Positions 16,621 to 26,934 of a stretch of 64,000 bases of DNA are shown here, in pieces; positions within the stretch are counted from its first letter, which is position 1; each line of letters opens with the position of its first letter. Source of the DNA: Hydra vulgaris (lineage: Eukaryota > Cnidaria > Hydrozoa > Anthoathecata > Hydridae). A program made the position numbers and the translations under genes. A model generated the notes under the pieces. The model was not told the origin of the DNA. It searched no databases and saw only the letters and a program-made list of their open reading frames with translations. The DNA is taken from NCBI RefSeq assembly GCF_038396675.1, contig NC_088922.1:70156501-70220500 (forward strand), read 5' to 3'.

Positions 16621-17390
16621 GTTACTCTAGTGGGTCGATTTATTAAAGTAACTGACCCTGTTTCAAAAATTGCATCATAAAAATTCCTATTTTTATGGTC
16701 GTCATTTTAGAGAAAACAGTTCGTATTTAAGTCTCCGACTATATAGTTTTCGTTTTTATCATCGGTTACTTTTTTAATGATTAGTTGTAAGAACATGCTC
16801 AGGTTTTCGCTCACGCCGTAAGGTGGCCGATAAAAACAACTTAGTAAAATGTTTTTAGTTTGATTGTTTGTTATTTCAATAGTTACAATTTCTTTATCGC
16901 AGTCAGAAACGCTCAAATCATTCCTTAAACAATACTAAAAAACTTCGTGAACATAATGTGAACATAAAATTTTTGTGAACTCCAGCGTCGCCCTTTTTTT
17001 TTTTGTCTCCATAGAAATTATATTAAAATGAGGAATATCAAAATTACTACTTATTTCATCTACTGTGATCCAAGTTTCAGTTGAACAAATTATACTAAGT
17101 TTAATTTCTTCTAATAGATTTAGAAGTTTTTCAAAATTGCATTTCAAACTTCTTATAATTGAGGTGGAGAATTATAATTCTTAAAAAAAAACCCTTCTAG
17201 TTAACTAGGAAAATGATACGAACAATCGAATAAAATACTGTGATAAAAATTATTTTCAGGGTCTAGGTTTTCTTCTGAAGAAAAGAGATTTGTTTCATAT
17301 AAAATAAAAAAAAGGGATTCAAAGTTATTAGTCATAGCCATGATAATAAATGGAAAAAACAAACAAAGAATTTCTTTTTATGAGTGCTAG

Positions 17391-17690
17391 TTATTTGTTA
17401 TTGATTTTAGAATTATTGTTAAGATAAATAATTTTGTCATATCTTACCGTTATATTTTCACCATTTGAGCGCCTTTGTTTAACTTCCGCAAATAACTTTT
17501 TCCGAATAGAAACGGTCCCACGAGAAAACTCTTTGCTAATGAAAGAATTCGTACCTTTTAGTCGATGAGATTCTTTCAAGATTCTTATTTTGTCTTTGTA
17601 TTTCTGCAGGTTAAGTACGATTGTCCTCCGTCGTCCATCTTCAATCGGTTTAAACTTAATCACACTTTTTGAACGCTAAAATATTTTACT
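17391..17690 (-). pseudogene. LINE ORF1 protein, C-terminal part
   Basis: The open frame of about 90 codons reads IKFKPIEDGRRRTIVLNLQK, YKDKIRILK, LKGTNSFISKEFSRGTVSIR and KKLFAEVKQRRSNGENITVR. The pattern of an RTI strand, YKDK helix and IRKKL..EVK..R..G is that of the ORF1 (transposase_22-like) nucleic-acid-binding domain of LINEs, including Hydra ones as I recall. It lies directly upstream of the LINE D endonuclease in the same direction, as expected of ORF1. The N-terminal half is missing. Confidence 0.7.
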
Positions 17691-18060
17691 ATGAAATTTA
17701 AAACTTATTGATGAATGTAAGTCTAGCTGAAATTAGTTGAAAAAAACTTCATCAACTTGTTGCTCTTACGTTTGGGGCAGGGGGGGGGGCAAAAATTTTG
17801 GGGCTTTTTTGTTCGCAGGCTCCAATCATCGCAATTTTTTGCAAAGCATCCTTATTTAACATAAGTATAAACATATAATGTTTGAAGTTTGCTCCGTGTC
17901 TGGAATTTAGATATCTCGAAGACCAAAAAATGCTGGCGCCACCCTTGGCAAAAGTACAAAAATAACACGAAAGTGTGAAAACTTAAAAAATCCAAATAAA
18001 CGAAATTCAATCAATGTAAAAAAATAATAAAACAAATCAATTTTAAAATATCAAAAAAAT
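17691..18060. other. Sequence with G-rich tracts and hAT-like end fragments
   Basis: GGGGGGGGGG at about 17780 followed by CAAAAATTTTGGGGC, and TGGCGCCACCC near 17933, resemble terminal pieces of hAT-type MITEs. No matched pair or target duplication was found, so no element is called. Confidence 0.35.
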
Positions 18061-18623
18061 TTAAGGTGGTAGACTGCTAAAAAAAAAAATTTAAAATCTG
18101 ACATTATTCCAATTGATTTTCTCATTTTAAACACGATAAATAGGATTAAAAAAAAAAAAAATTTTTTTTTTTTTTTCCTCTTTCTAATTTTTGGGCAAAT
18201 TTAAGTGTTTTTAGGCCTAAAAAGTGCAAAGTTCTTGGAAAAGATATCTCAAAAAGTAAAATATATCAAGTCTCAAAATTTTACAGTTGTGTACCTTTTA
18301 AGTAGATAAATGTCCTGAGATAAACAAAAAATTTGAATCTTTTTCAATTTCGATGCACCATAAGCTTTTTCTATGCGTCTAAATTTAGGCCAAATTCCTG
18401 ACCCCAAAACAGCCCAAAAAATTTAATTTTAATTTTTATCCAAAATTTCTTTATCTCAGGACATAAAGCTCATAAAAATGAACATCTGTACAAAATTTCA
18501 AATCAATTGGACAAATACAGCTCCCGCAATCTTATCCAGAATATGAAAAACTTTACAACAGAGAAAAATGCAAATAAAACTTTATATTTTGAAAATACAA
18601 ATATATTAACACTTGAAAACAGG

Positions 18624-20489
18624 TTAAAACCCCCCCTTTTCATATAATGTTCCTTCTTCATCATTGTGCTTATCATCAAACCCCTTCCTTGTTGCTCTAA
18701 GCTTTTTTCTTTGTTTTTTAAACTTTTCAGATGATTTTATGTCCATAAGCTTTTCACGTAGCACATTACTATTTTGAAAAAATAGTAATGTGCTACGTGA
18801 AAGTAAAATGTCCAGGTAAAATTCCGTTTTTAGTAAAATGTCCAGGTAAAATTCCTAAACTGTGAAGAACATCTATCATACCAGTTTTACCATCATTAAA
18901 CTGTATGACAGCAGATGCAACACTAATTTCAAGTGTTGACCTACCCACGTACACATTTTTTGGGCATTTTGTCCAAATTACATTATTGAGCGATTCATTT
19001 GCATTCTGTGTTTCTCCATCAAGACATCTTTTTAATAACTTGTTTGCACCAAGATCTTTGTGTGAAAAAATAGGTTTTATAATTTCACAAACAGCTTCTG
19101 GAATGTTTATACTGTTTTTATAAGTCAAAGTTTGATTAATCTTGTCCCTTTGATATTTACACCACGAATCGCTAGTACGAGGACAATACTTATGGCGTTC
19201 TTCATCGCTGCTGCTTTCAGAACAGTGATGAATTAGTCCTGCTATGGATTTTTTCATGCCATACAAATTCCATAATAGTTTTGCAATGTATTAATGACTT
19301 TATCTGTCATCCTTCCTTTTCCAGTAAGTCTTTTACCATCTTTTAAAACTTTTCCCTTGTACAATACTTTAAGAGAGCGTAAACGAGACCCAACTCTTTT
19401 TTGAACATGACTGACACATTCACTTTTTTCAATTTTATACCCTGGGTAAACATTATTACTTTCTATATTTTGGTAAGACTTGCTGTCACCATCGCCACAG
19501 TATTTTGTATAACGCAGTTTGTTAAAAACAGTTGATCGTTTAAATATTTGCAATGCCCCAATAGCTTCCATTGCACCTGCACTACCTTTGTGATTAATTG
19601 GGCAAATATGTGATTCTACCCAGTTATTGTATCCCGGTATATCTTTGTTTCTCTGCCAATAATGGTAACTTTTACAATCCTTTATGAGAGTTTGAGTGTC
19701 AACACACTTCCCATTACTAATAGCTGTAACAACACCGTTCAGCGAGGAAAAACCGCGTCGCTGCCATGTTCCATCAACACTTACAGTAACATTTTTTATA
19801 TCAGGGTCACCAATAGTAGACTCACTTGTACGTTGTGCTTGTGCAGCTGCTCGCTTCATTGAATCTTGGGCAACTTTGATATAAGACGAATGCAATTTAT
19901 AGACAATGTTATTGTATGTTTTTTTTTGCATTGGTGGTGGACTGTTTATTATGTTACAAAAACTTTCCATTGCAGCATAACCTTTTCCAATTTCTCTGAA
20001 AGCTACACACATTCTGATATTAATGTCAAACGATTTCATGCCTTGTGTTTCATTATCACTGTTTTTTTCAACTTTTTTTGAGGTAAAAAACTCATTTTGC
20101 CATTGACATTTTTTTGCAGTGCAAGACAAAACAAGTTGATGTGAAAATCCTTTCTTTCTTGATAAATCATTATTCAATTTTATTAAAGATTGGCATTTTG
20201 GACAAGAACCAACAAGATTTAAAATTGAACTCAAGACATCAGAATTAAATATAATGTAACATTCAGGATTACTATCTTGACTAATACTTGGAGTATCAGA
20301 AGTAGGTAAATTTAACTTTTCAGCAGATGCTGATTTGCTTGAAGAAGTATTTGTTAGAGATGTATTATTTGATGTATTATTTGAATTTGAAGTAGTATAT
20401 TCAGAAGTCAAGTGAATTTTATTCGCAAGTAATCTATAACATTTACGTTTTTTGCTTTTAGACTTATTTCTTCTTTCTGCAGAACCCAT
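18624..20489 (-). pseudogene. Kolobok transposase, nearly intact
   Basis: ATG at 20489 gives MGSAERRNKSKSKKRK, a basic N-terminus followed by an Asn/Ser/Thr-rich linker. A zinc-binding CPKC...C....C region follows, then VSVDGTWQRRGFSSLNGVV, GSAGAMEAIGALQIFKRS, YCGDGDSKSY and ECVSHVQKRVGSRLRSLK. The second block (19266-18793) has HCSESSSDEERHKYCP..SWC and CLDGETQNANESLNNVIW. Likely catalytic acids are the D of VDGTW, the D of GDGDS and the E of GETQN (inferred). A deletion with frameshift lies at about 19255-19265. A hairpin insertion at 18752-18802 separates the last piece, NVLREKLMDIKSSEKFKKQR...EKGGF, which ends at 18624. So it has two main lesions. Confidence 0.88.
18752..18857. repeat. 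Hairpin plus 20-bp tandem duplication in the Kolobok C-terminus
   Basis: Arms 18752-18774 and 18780-18802 are perfectly inverted over 23 bp with a 5-nt loop. The arm nearer the C-terminus encodes NVLREKL of the expected protein; the other is its inverted copy. Just beside it AAAATGTCCAGGTAAAATTC occurs twice (about 18807 and 18836), giving a doubled GILPGHFT in translation. Confidence 0.85.
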
Positions 20490-21589
20490 GTTGATAGTAT
20501 GCACTTTTATCGAGTTAATATATAGTAATAAACCAATTCAACAACGTTGTTCTTTCACACCATGTCATTTAAACATAGAAAAACAAAAAACAAAGAAGTA
20601 GCTATTGGTTTGAGTGCTTAGATTTTGTAAAATTTAGTTAAAATTGCCTTATTTTGACGTTGCTATGAGCGTTGCTAGGGGAAGCAAAATCACCCTACTA
20701 AATTTAAACTGTTTTTTTAGGCCTTTTTATGTTTTTTTGTAAAATAATATGTATGTTTTTAAAAACAGCAATAGTTAAAGTTTTTAACTAATCAACTTTT
20801 GAAAAACTACTTTTTTCAATGTTTTTTAGCAGTCTACCACCTTAATTCGAGTGAAAAAATAATAAAAGATTAACCTATTAAAATTTTAATGATTATAGAA
20901 GGGATTTATAGCGTTTGGTTTTAGGTGAAAATTAAACCATTATAACTTTTTGACGGAGAAAAATTTTTGAAAAACTACAACTAGTTTTGAAATTAGCAGA
21001 AAATTTTCAATAAAATATTTCCTTCGTTTTCAAATTGTCTTTTTAAATCTCTAACGCTAAGAACCTATTTTCTAAAAAATAGTTTAATTTTTAGAGTTAG
21101 TTTTTTTTAGATTTTGTTTGAACATATACATATAATATTTAACATAACATATCTAGAACAAACATATATCTTATATCTTATAGGACATAGCATGTCTTAT
21201 TAGCAATCATTTTATTTAATCTTTTTTTATTGATATTTTTTAATTTTCTACTCACAAAGATAAAAAATTTTTTTAAAGTTTGCTAATACTTTTATTTTCA
21301 GTAAAGAAAATAAAGGTATTTGCTATTTATAGAAGATATTTAGTTTTTCCGATAAGTGTCCGCTTATGCGCAGTCTCGTATGTGGTATTTTTACTCCTTA
21401 CTCTCAAACAAGCGATTTATTCATTTTTCATTTACAAATTTCCGTAACAAACTATTTTTATAGTATAGTCTTATTTTTATAGTATTTAAAGTCTAAAAGA
21501 AAATTATTTTTTACTTTTATTTTTTTATTTAGTTACAACGATCATTATTATATATTTCAAAAAAGTAATATTTACATGTCTCCAGTTTA

Positions 21590-21790
21590 TATATTTACAT
21601 ATTTTAGAATAACACGCGTTTCCACAAGTTACACCACATTAAGTAATAATATTACGTCTTGGTTACGTAAAAATAACGGGCATTTGATACGTAACGGTTA
21701 CTTTAATATGTTACATCGAGTTTACGTAAAAATAACGATAATTGTAAAGTAACGGCACGTAATGTGTTACGTCACGATACGTAATATTGC
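21590..21790. repeat. Cluster of TACGTAA/ACGTAAC words
   Basis: GTTACGTAA, TTTACGTAA, ACGTAACGG, TTACGTCACG and ACGTAATAT recur several times on both strands within 200 bp, followed by CCACAGGCCTT. This looks like the subterminal part of a DNA transposon, but the partner end was not found. A smaller cluster sits at 4333-4365. Confidence 0.4.
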
Positions 21791-21926
21791 CACAGGCCTT
21801 GAATGCATATTGTTAAATCTTACGCTGAATAAATAACTAAGTAAATGTTATAGTTCTAGTTTCCAGTCTCCTTTCTCACAAATATTTCTTTTATGATACA
21901 CTTTTTCAGTTTTACTTTTTAATATT

Positions 21927-22015
21927 CAGTGACTATTCGGTTTTTGGCCTATTCGGCTACTTTTTTTACTATTCGGTATTCAGCCAAATATTGCAAACTA
22001 TGCGGCCAAATACCA
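21927..22015. repeat. ATTCGG-rich hAT-like terminal fragment
   Basis: CAGTGACTATTCGGTTTTTG starts a stretch with repeated TATTCGG and GCCAAATA words. A related stretch in the same orientation (AAGTGTTGACCGAATATTCC) begins at 22965, so these are probably two left-end fragments rather than one element. Confidence 0.35.
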
Positions 22016-23627
22016 AGCACAAGATTGTAAACGGAAAAAAATGATAAAAGCAGATTACATATATCTATTCTTTTTAATTTTTAGGTAGATTATGATAAAA
22101 AGATTTTCAAAAACTGATGAAGCAAATGATTGCGAATTCCTCATAAATTATGCATACTTTCAAAAATAGCAATTCACTATGCACGCTGCCACTGGCTAAT
22201 AATTAGAAAATTTTAGAAAGTTCTGCTAGGATAATCTTTTGCGCTTGCTGACCACAACTTGTAAGGATTTGTTGTCTAATTTAAGCAAAAATTTCCATGT
22301 AAAAATTTCATTTGCAATCAGATTTTTCTTTTCCACGTTTTCACATGTGTCTATATTTTTTATAGAGATAGGTTTGATCATTTTCATTTACATAACTTTT
22401 CCTTACGAAGTGAGATGAATCGTTGCCAGTGCTACTTGGCATAGGTGATGTTTTATCGGTGACTTTCACTGAGAAGGTGCCTTTCACTGAGAAGTGCCCT
22501 TCACTGACTTAATCTTTCTCAGAGCTCTCATAGTTTTGCTCGTTGTGTTTTAACTAATCCCTTAAAATTTCTTTTGAAACCTGCATCTAAAAACAAAGGC
22601 TATTGATAATAAAATTAACATTCCCACTAAATAAATAAAATTAACATTCCCACTAAAGTTAAACCATAAGTTAAACCCATTAAAGTTCGGGTTGTAGTAA
22701 AGATTTCATTTTTTATAAGTTTAGAGTTCTTTGTGTTATATCTATCAATTCCAACCTCTCAAATTACCTCACAAACGCAAGATATACTTGAGCTGGTTAT
22801 TTTTGTAATCTTTTTGGATGGTTTAAAGAGTATGATACTTTTATACATTATTATAGTTAAAACAACTTCATGTTGCAGTCAAAAAATAATGCGTGCTGTG
22901 ACACGGCCAAGTCACAAATGAAACAAAAACTTCTACTTTAATAAATCAGGTTGGAAATTCAACTAAGTGTTGACCGAATATTCCGCACACGAATATTTGG
23001 TGCTTCGGTCGAGTGTATAGCAAATATTTGGTATTTGGAGGAATCATTATACGTGACTCTACATTTAACATGTCAGTGTCCTTTATAATCTTTTTTCAGA
23101 TGACTCTAACTTTTAGCGGTTTAATAATCTCAGATAGATAAATTTTATTAAGATAGATAAATTTTACATACCACACTTTCTTAGTTTCCTTTTTTATATA
23201 ATTTTTGCATGTCACAACTCTTTAGATTCCTTCTTTTATATAGTCTTTAAGCCAAACTTCATTATTCTTTTATAAATAAACGGCATATGCCCTGCACGTG
23301 ATAAGAAAGCAAAAATGTTTGTACATATATAGATATGTTTTAGATACTATATAACTTTGGTGATTTTTAATTACTTGATGAGACAACATTTATTACTATT
23401 ATTTTTTTATTATTATTTTTCCTGTTATTGTTGTCGCAGTAATTTCTTTCGCCGCTACTACGTATGTGTATTTATATTTTCTGAAGTTTCCGTTAATTTA
23501 AATAACTGAATTAAATTACGTAACAGCTTGCTAATATTTTATAGTTATTTATATTTAAAACTAAATAAAAGATAAACGTGTTAAATATACGACATTAAAG
23601 AAGAATTTATTACGTGGCAAAAACAAA

Positions 23628-24692
23628 ATGCTCCATTTTTATAAACTTTTCTACAGCGAGGCTGACAGCTTAACAGGCATAAATCACATTTATACAATTT
23701 ATATCGGAGTTATTTTTTCTATTTTTGGATTGTTAGGAAATTTGGTATCCATTGCTGTTTGGAAACGAATCAATCGTAAGAGATGCAACGATAGAAAAAG
23801 TGCTGGTGTATACTTAATCACTTTAAACGTCACAGACTCTTGCTTATTAGTTTTGTTTTTAAGCACTGAAGCTTTACAAGAGCTAATGCCGAGTCTTATT
23901 CACGGTAGTTACCATGGTAGTTATACCTTTTTCTATACTCATGTTGGAATTCCATTGTTTTATTGGTTTTTTTGTACAAGTGTGTGGATAGTTGTTTTTC
24001 TAACATTAAATCGGTTTATTGCTGTATTGTTTCCTTTGCGTTCAAAACGTCTTAATAGTCTTACTAACACCTACATAATTATTTCAGTACTTTTCTTCCT
24101 TTCGCTTGTTTTGAATATACCTCGTTTTTATAATTACCAAATATCGTTTATAAGTAATAGTTCGGTTCATGAAATGTTCAATCAAACACAAATAAAATCA
24201 TTTCACTCGTATGAGTTTGGAGTGCAATGTATGTTTTTATTATTTTCTCCTTTTTTAATAATTTCTGTTTTAAACTCTTTAATCATTCTTAAACTATGCC
24301 AAAAAACAGGAGTAGGAGAAAGGTCAAAAAGATTGCTTTTGTCTCAAGAAAAAAAAACAACATTGATACTTATGACAGTCTCTATAAGCTTTTTGATATT
24401 TTTGATGTGGCAATGTGCTTCACAATGTTTTTGGATAATAGAGTTAGAGAGCAATGATTCGAATGATAGTAAAACTTACGATCTGTTTCATCAGTTTGGA
24501 ATATTAGGCATTGTGATAAACTCTTCAAATAATTTTATACTTTACTGTGTTTCTGGGATGGAATTTCGAAAAGAACTTTATGCAATTTTCAAAAAACAGT
24601 TTAAAAGTACTGACAAGATTGGCAGCAACAACACACTCAACATTTTTCGTGAAAAATTGAATACGAGTGATGGAATTTTATCAAAGCCATAA
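23628..24692 (+). CDS. Class A (rhodopsin-type) GPCR, neuropeptide-receptor-like
   Basis: A single 354-codon exon with seven hydrophobic segments encodes a plasma-membrane receptor, probably for a peptide ligand (inference; ligand unknown). TM1 has GN (N38), TM2 has LNVTD with D70, and TM3 ends LNRF (R129) in place of DRY, followed by IAVLFPL. TM5 has FSPFLIISVLN (P208). TM7 has NSSNNFILY, where the NPxxY proline is replaced by F as in FMRFamide-receptor-like proteins. TM6 (LIFLMWQCASQCFW) lacks the usual proline. There is no Cys at the TM3 start (T104) and none in extracellular loop 2, so the canonical disulfide is absent. Loop 2 has two N-glycosylation sequons (N177, N185). The N-terminus is short, with no signal peptide; the tail is about 45 residues. 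Intronless receptors of this type are common in Hydra and could come from retrocopy expansion. The frame is intact. Confidence 0.9.
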   Translation: MLHFYKLFYSEADSLTGINHIYTIYIGVIFSIFGLLGNLVSIAVWKRINRKRCNDRKSAGVYLITLNVTDSCLLVLFLSTEALQELMPSLIHGSYHGSYTFFYTHVGIPLFYWFFCTSVWIVVFLTLNRFIAVLFPLRSKRLNSLTNTYIIISVLFFLSLVLNIPRFYNYQISFISNSSVHEMFNQTQIKSFHSYEFGVQCMFLLFSPFLIISVLNSLIILKLCQKTGVGERSKRLLLSQEKKTTLILMTVSISFLIFLMWQCASQCFWIIELESNDSNDSKTYDLFHQFGILGIVINSSNNFILYCVSGMEFRKELYAIFKKQFKSTDKIGSNNTLNIFREKLNTSDGILSKP

Positions 24693-25185
24693 ACTTTGTA
24701 TAATTTTTTATTTGTTTTCGTATATTTTACTTGCTATTGATGTAAGTAATTCTTCTAAGCTTTTTTCATATTAGACCTTTCACATATTTTTGTAAATAAG
24801 TTTAAATATGTTGTCAGTTTTTAAACCTAGTTTTAAAAGAGGAAAACGAGATTATTATTTTGTTAATATATTTTGCCGTTTAAAAAATAAAACAATCACG
24901 AGATATATTTTACAATTTTTTGCATTATCAAAGGCAGAATTTCTAGACGATCATGGGGATCTTATAAAAAAGCCATTTAAAATTTATGGTTAGGAAAAGT
25001 AGAGTAGCCCTGGACGGCGGGTAATTCCAGACACTTGATGTAATACTTAAACTAAAGAAGCTATACGGTTTTAAGTACAATGAAAAGATTATTTGAGTGA
25101 AAACTTGGCATATGCAGAATATCTATCATAACATGCCAAAGCAATTGGCACGGAGTGCTAGATATTGCTTTCCAGCACCAGAAGA
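24693..25185. other. GPCR 3' flank, no further gene
   Basis: No clear AATAAA signal follows the GPCR stop closely. A 61-codon frame at 24808-24993 (MLSVFKPSFKRGKRDYYF..) has no recognised motif and may be chance. GGACGGCGGGTAATTCCAGA near 25013 and GGAGGGCGGTCCCGGACAAC near 25812 are loosely similar GC-rich words of unknown meaning. Confidence 0.4.
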
Positions 25186-25430
25186 GCGATGTATGCGGTA
25201 GTAGTGTTGTGGTAGAGCGCTCACTTTATAAGCGAGAGGTTCCGAGTTCCATCCCCACCACGTCCCTGGTAGTACCGCGCTCAACTTGTTTCTCCGCGCA
25301 GCGGCCTTGTTTGTCAAGGTTCGTGTTTTGGAGTTATAGAGTTGAGAGAAGGTTATAACCACATTTAAGTAGCCTCCTCGTCTGTAATGGCCTTCTCGGC
25401 CTTGGGAGGTGAATTAACAAAAAAAAAAAA
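25186..25430 (+). mobile_element. tRNA-derived SINE, copy 1
   Basis: The head has pol III-type boxes: box A-like GTTGTGGTAGAGCGC and box B-like GGTTCCGAGTTCCATCCC. An anticodon-arm-like CTCAC-TTTATAA-GCGAG lies between them. The body continues through CTCAACTTGTTTCTCCGCGC, CAAGGTTCGTGTTTTGGAGT and CCTTCTCGGCCTTGGGAGG, ending in an A-tract (about 25419-25430). The same body is found at 51806-51963, 53063-53312 (minus) and in part at 55967-56065. In the minus-strand copy the anticodon position reads CAT, suggesting descent from tRNA-Met (inference). Confidence 0.85.
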
Positions 25431-25652
25431 GTATCATCAAATGTGACGCATCTGACCAAAACCAGTCGGATGCCGCGTTATGTTATTGTTATATTGAGAA
25501 AACTATCAAAACATCTCAAAAAATCAATTTTTATCATTATTTATTTTTTTGCATAATTGTTTACATAATTATGTAAACAATTATTTTTTTTCTCAATATA
25601 ACATAACGCGACATCCGACTGGTTTTGGTCAGATGCGTCACATATTTGATAC
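25431..25652. mobile_element. MITE with about 65-bp inverted repeats
   Basis: GTGACGCATCTGACCAAAAC (from about 25443) through CGCGTTATGTTAT...TTGAGAAAA is inverted at the right end (to 25652), with few differences. Each arm contains a smaller hairpin (CATCTGAC../..GTCGGATG). The centre has a separate perfect palindrome, ATAATTGTTTACATAATTAT, continuing GTAAACAATTAT. No coding capacity. It starts immediately after the A-tail of the SINE, as if it had inserted at or near the tail. Confidence 0.8.
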
Positions 25653-26214
25653 ACATATTTATATAATTTTTATGTAGAGAAATAACCTTTTATTGATTAA
25701 AGATTTTTTTATTTAAAATATTTATTAAAAAAAAGTTAGTTTAATACTTTAATTCACTGTTTTTAAAACTAGTATTTGTCAATGAGGTATGATGGTATCG
25801 GACACTTGTTTGGAGGGCGGTCCCGGACAACCTAATCTATTTACACTATAAAAATGAGCGACTTTTTTATATAAATAATAACATATTTAATATAATACAT
25901 AATACAGAAACTCATAGTTCGTTTAATTCCAATAATAGGACCTAAAAATCTGAAAAAAGTATTTTTAAAGTGTTTATTTTCATTAGTAAGAAGCTAATGT
26001 TTATATTTCTAAATGATAACACTTTCATTCCCTATTCCTTTTATATTAGAAACGCTTTTTTTTAAATATATTGAGAACATTCCAATACTAATTAATTATG
26101 TTTTATATTACAAAAAATTTTAAAAACTAAGATGAATTGTTCAAATATATAAGAAACAATTAAAAATAAATAAAGATATTTTCAATTAAAAATATATTTT
26201 TTAATTTTTTCTTT
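25653..26214. other. AT-rich sequence, no gene
   Basis: Nothing recognised beyond the GC-rich word near 25812. Confidence 0.5.
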
Positions 26215-26385
26215 GAATGAAGAAATATTCGGTTTTGCACATATGACAGCCAATTCTCGTAATGATTTGACTCTCATCAATCAAGTCTTCCTTTAAAGGA
26301 GTTCACTGAATTAGCTTCGACAACTTTGCGGTTCATTAGTTCGCAGCTTGATTAAGTAAAATATTTTCTCTGTAATTTATTTTTT

Positions 26386-26893
26386 TATTTTTTTACATTT
26401 TCGCTTTAAACAAGGCTGCAAGCAACCACTATTAGAAGTTACTAAAGAAAAAAGATGAAGTTTGTAGAGCAAGATAACGACAGACAACTTAAAAGATTGC
26501 AAATTATAGTAAACAGGAAAGCATGACAAAGGAAGCGAATTCCAAAGAACTAATGTTTGAGGAAAAACACTAGACGAATAGAAGAATTTGGAGCACTTAG
26601 GAACAGTCACAGAAAAAGGATGAGACTTAATTGAATGACGAGTAACATGAAAACGGATTTTAGTAGATGGCACAAGAGACAATAGCTCTTTAGAGCAGTA
26701 CCCATTATAGTATCCGTAGAAAAGAGAAAGAGAAGCAGCATTACGACAATGTGATAATTGTTAGAGGTTGGGTACAAGAGCAGGTCCAACTATGTTTACA
26801 ATGTGTTTTAACACCTTGTCTAAAAGAGAAAGGACATCATTAGAAAATCCGCCTTAGATATGGCAACAGTAAAATTAGTGGTTTGCTGCAATC
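26386..26893 (-). mobile_element. LINE F family, second 3'-end copy
   Basis: Repeats the last part of the main LINE F copy in the same direction: LSLLDKV, IVNIVGPALVPNL, LSLFYGYYNGYCSKELLSLV, VLWNSLPLSCFPVYYNLQSF, ending with the short 3' UTR GTGGTTGCTTGCAGCCTTG and an A-rich tail. It adjoins the main copy through a hairpin (26894-26934), so it is either a separate truncated insertion or a local duplication. Confidence 0.8.
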
Positions 26894-26934
26894 ACTTTAA
26901 TTAGTGGTTGCTGCGAGCAACCACTAATTAAAGT
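26894..26934. repeat. Hairpin at the LINE F copy junction
   Basis: ACTTTAATTAGTGGTTGCT (26894-26912) is perfectly inverted at 26916-26934 with a 3-nt loop. The sequence belongs to the LINE F 3' end, so the end was copied back on itself. Confidence 0.9.

Larger units (their letters stand above)
14400..17690 (-). mobile_element. LINE D with ORF1, endonuclease and start of RT, interrupted twice
   Basis: Read on the minus strand: ORF1 C-terminal domain (17690-17391), then the endonuclease start NFEKLLNLLEEIKLSIICST with TETWIT (17147-16935). Next come NILLSCFYRPPYGVSENLS and GDLNTNCF (16916-16707), then FYDAIFETGSVTLINRPTRV to about 16620. A repeat intrudes at 16141-16620, after which IGIIKTDLPDHFPLFL continues (16136-15879). 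The linker NIPWITKGLKN follows, is split by a MITE (14842-15726), and resumes YKNLFEKICKNLKKNYYF and KRTWQIMKEI. The copy fades near 14400 before the RT core. It is a 3'-truncated or rearranged two-ORF LINE of the CR1/L2/Jockey group with multiple breaks. Confidence 0.85.
18061..20845 (-). mobile_element. Kolobok DNA transposon 1 with intact ends
   Basis: The 2785-bp element is bounded by TTAA on both sides and has terminal inverted repeats TTAAGGTGGTAGACTGCTAA (continuing AAAA) at 18061 and, complementary, at 20822-20845; at least 24 bp match perfectly. TTAA targets and the encoded transposase fit the Kolobok superfamily. It is 2.8 kb with one long gene on the minus strand. Perfect ends and a mostly open transposase suggest a fairly recent insertion. 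Confidence 0.92.
20846..23627. other. Long AT-rich gap without a supported gene
   Basis: Apart from motif clusters listed separately, no coding region was found. A 21-bp unit is tandemly repeated at 22611-22631 and 22637-22657 (AAAATTAACATTCCCACTAA). AGATAGATAAATTTTA is doubled near 23134-23166. The final few hundred bases should hold the GPCR promoter, but no convincing core element was identified. Confidence 0.5.

Noticed and set aside
18905-20081. Plus-strand frames opposite Kolobok 1
   Set aside because: They are shadows of the transposase reading on the minus strand.
21927-23035. One complete 1.1-kb hAT element
   Set aside because: The two ATTCGG-rich ends are in the same orientation, not inverted, and no target duplication was seen.
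24808-24993. Small secreted or membrane protein gene downstream of the GPCR
   Set aside because: 61 codons, no signal peptide, no motif and composition like random AT-rich sequence.
25199-25273. A tRNA gene
   Set aside because: It has box-like motifs, but it is joined to a repeated non-tRNA body and an A-tail, has stem mismatches, and recurs elsewhere: it is the head of a SINE.
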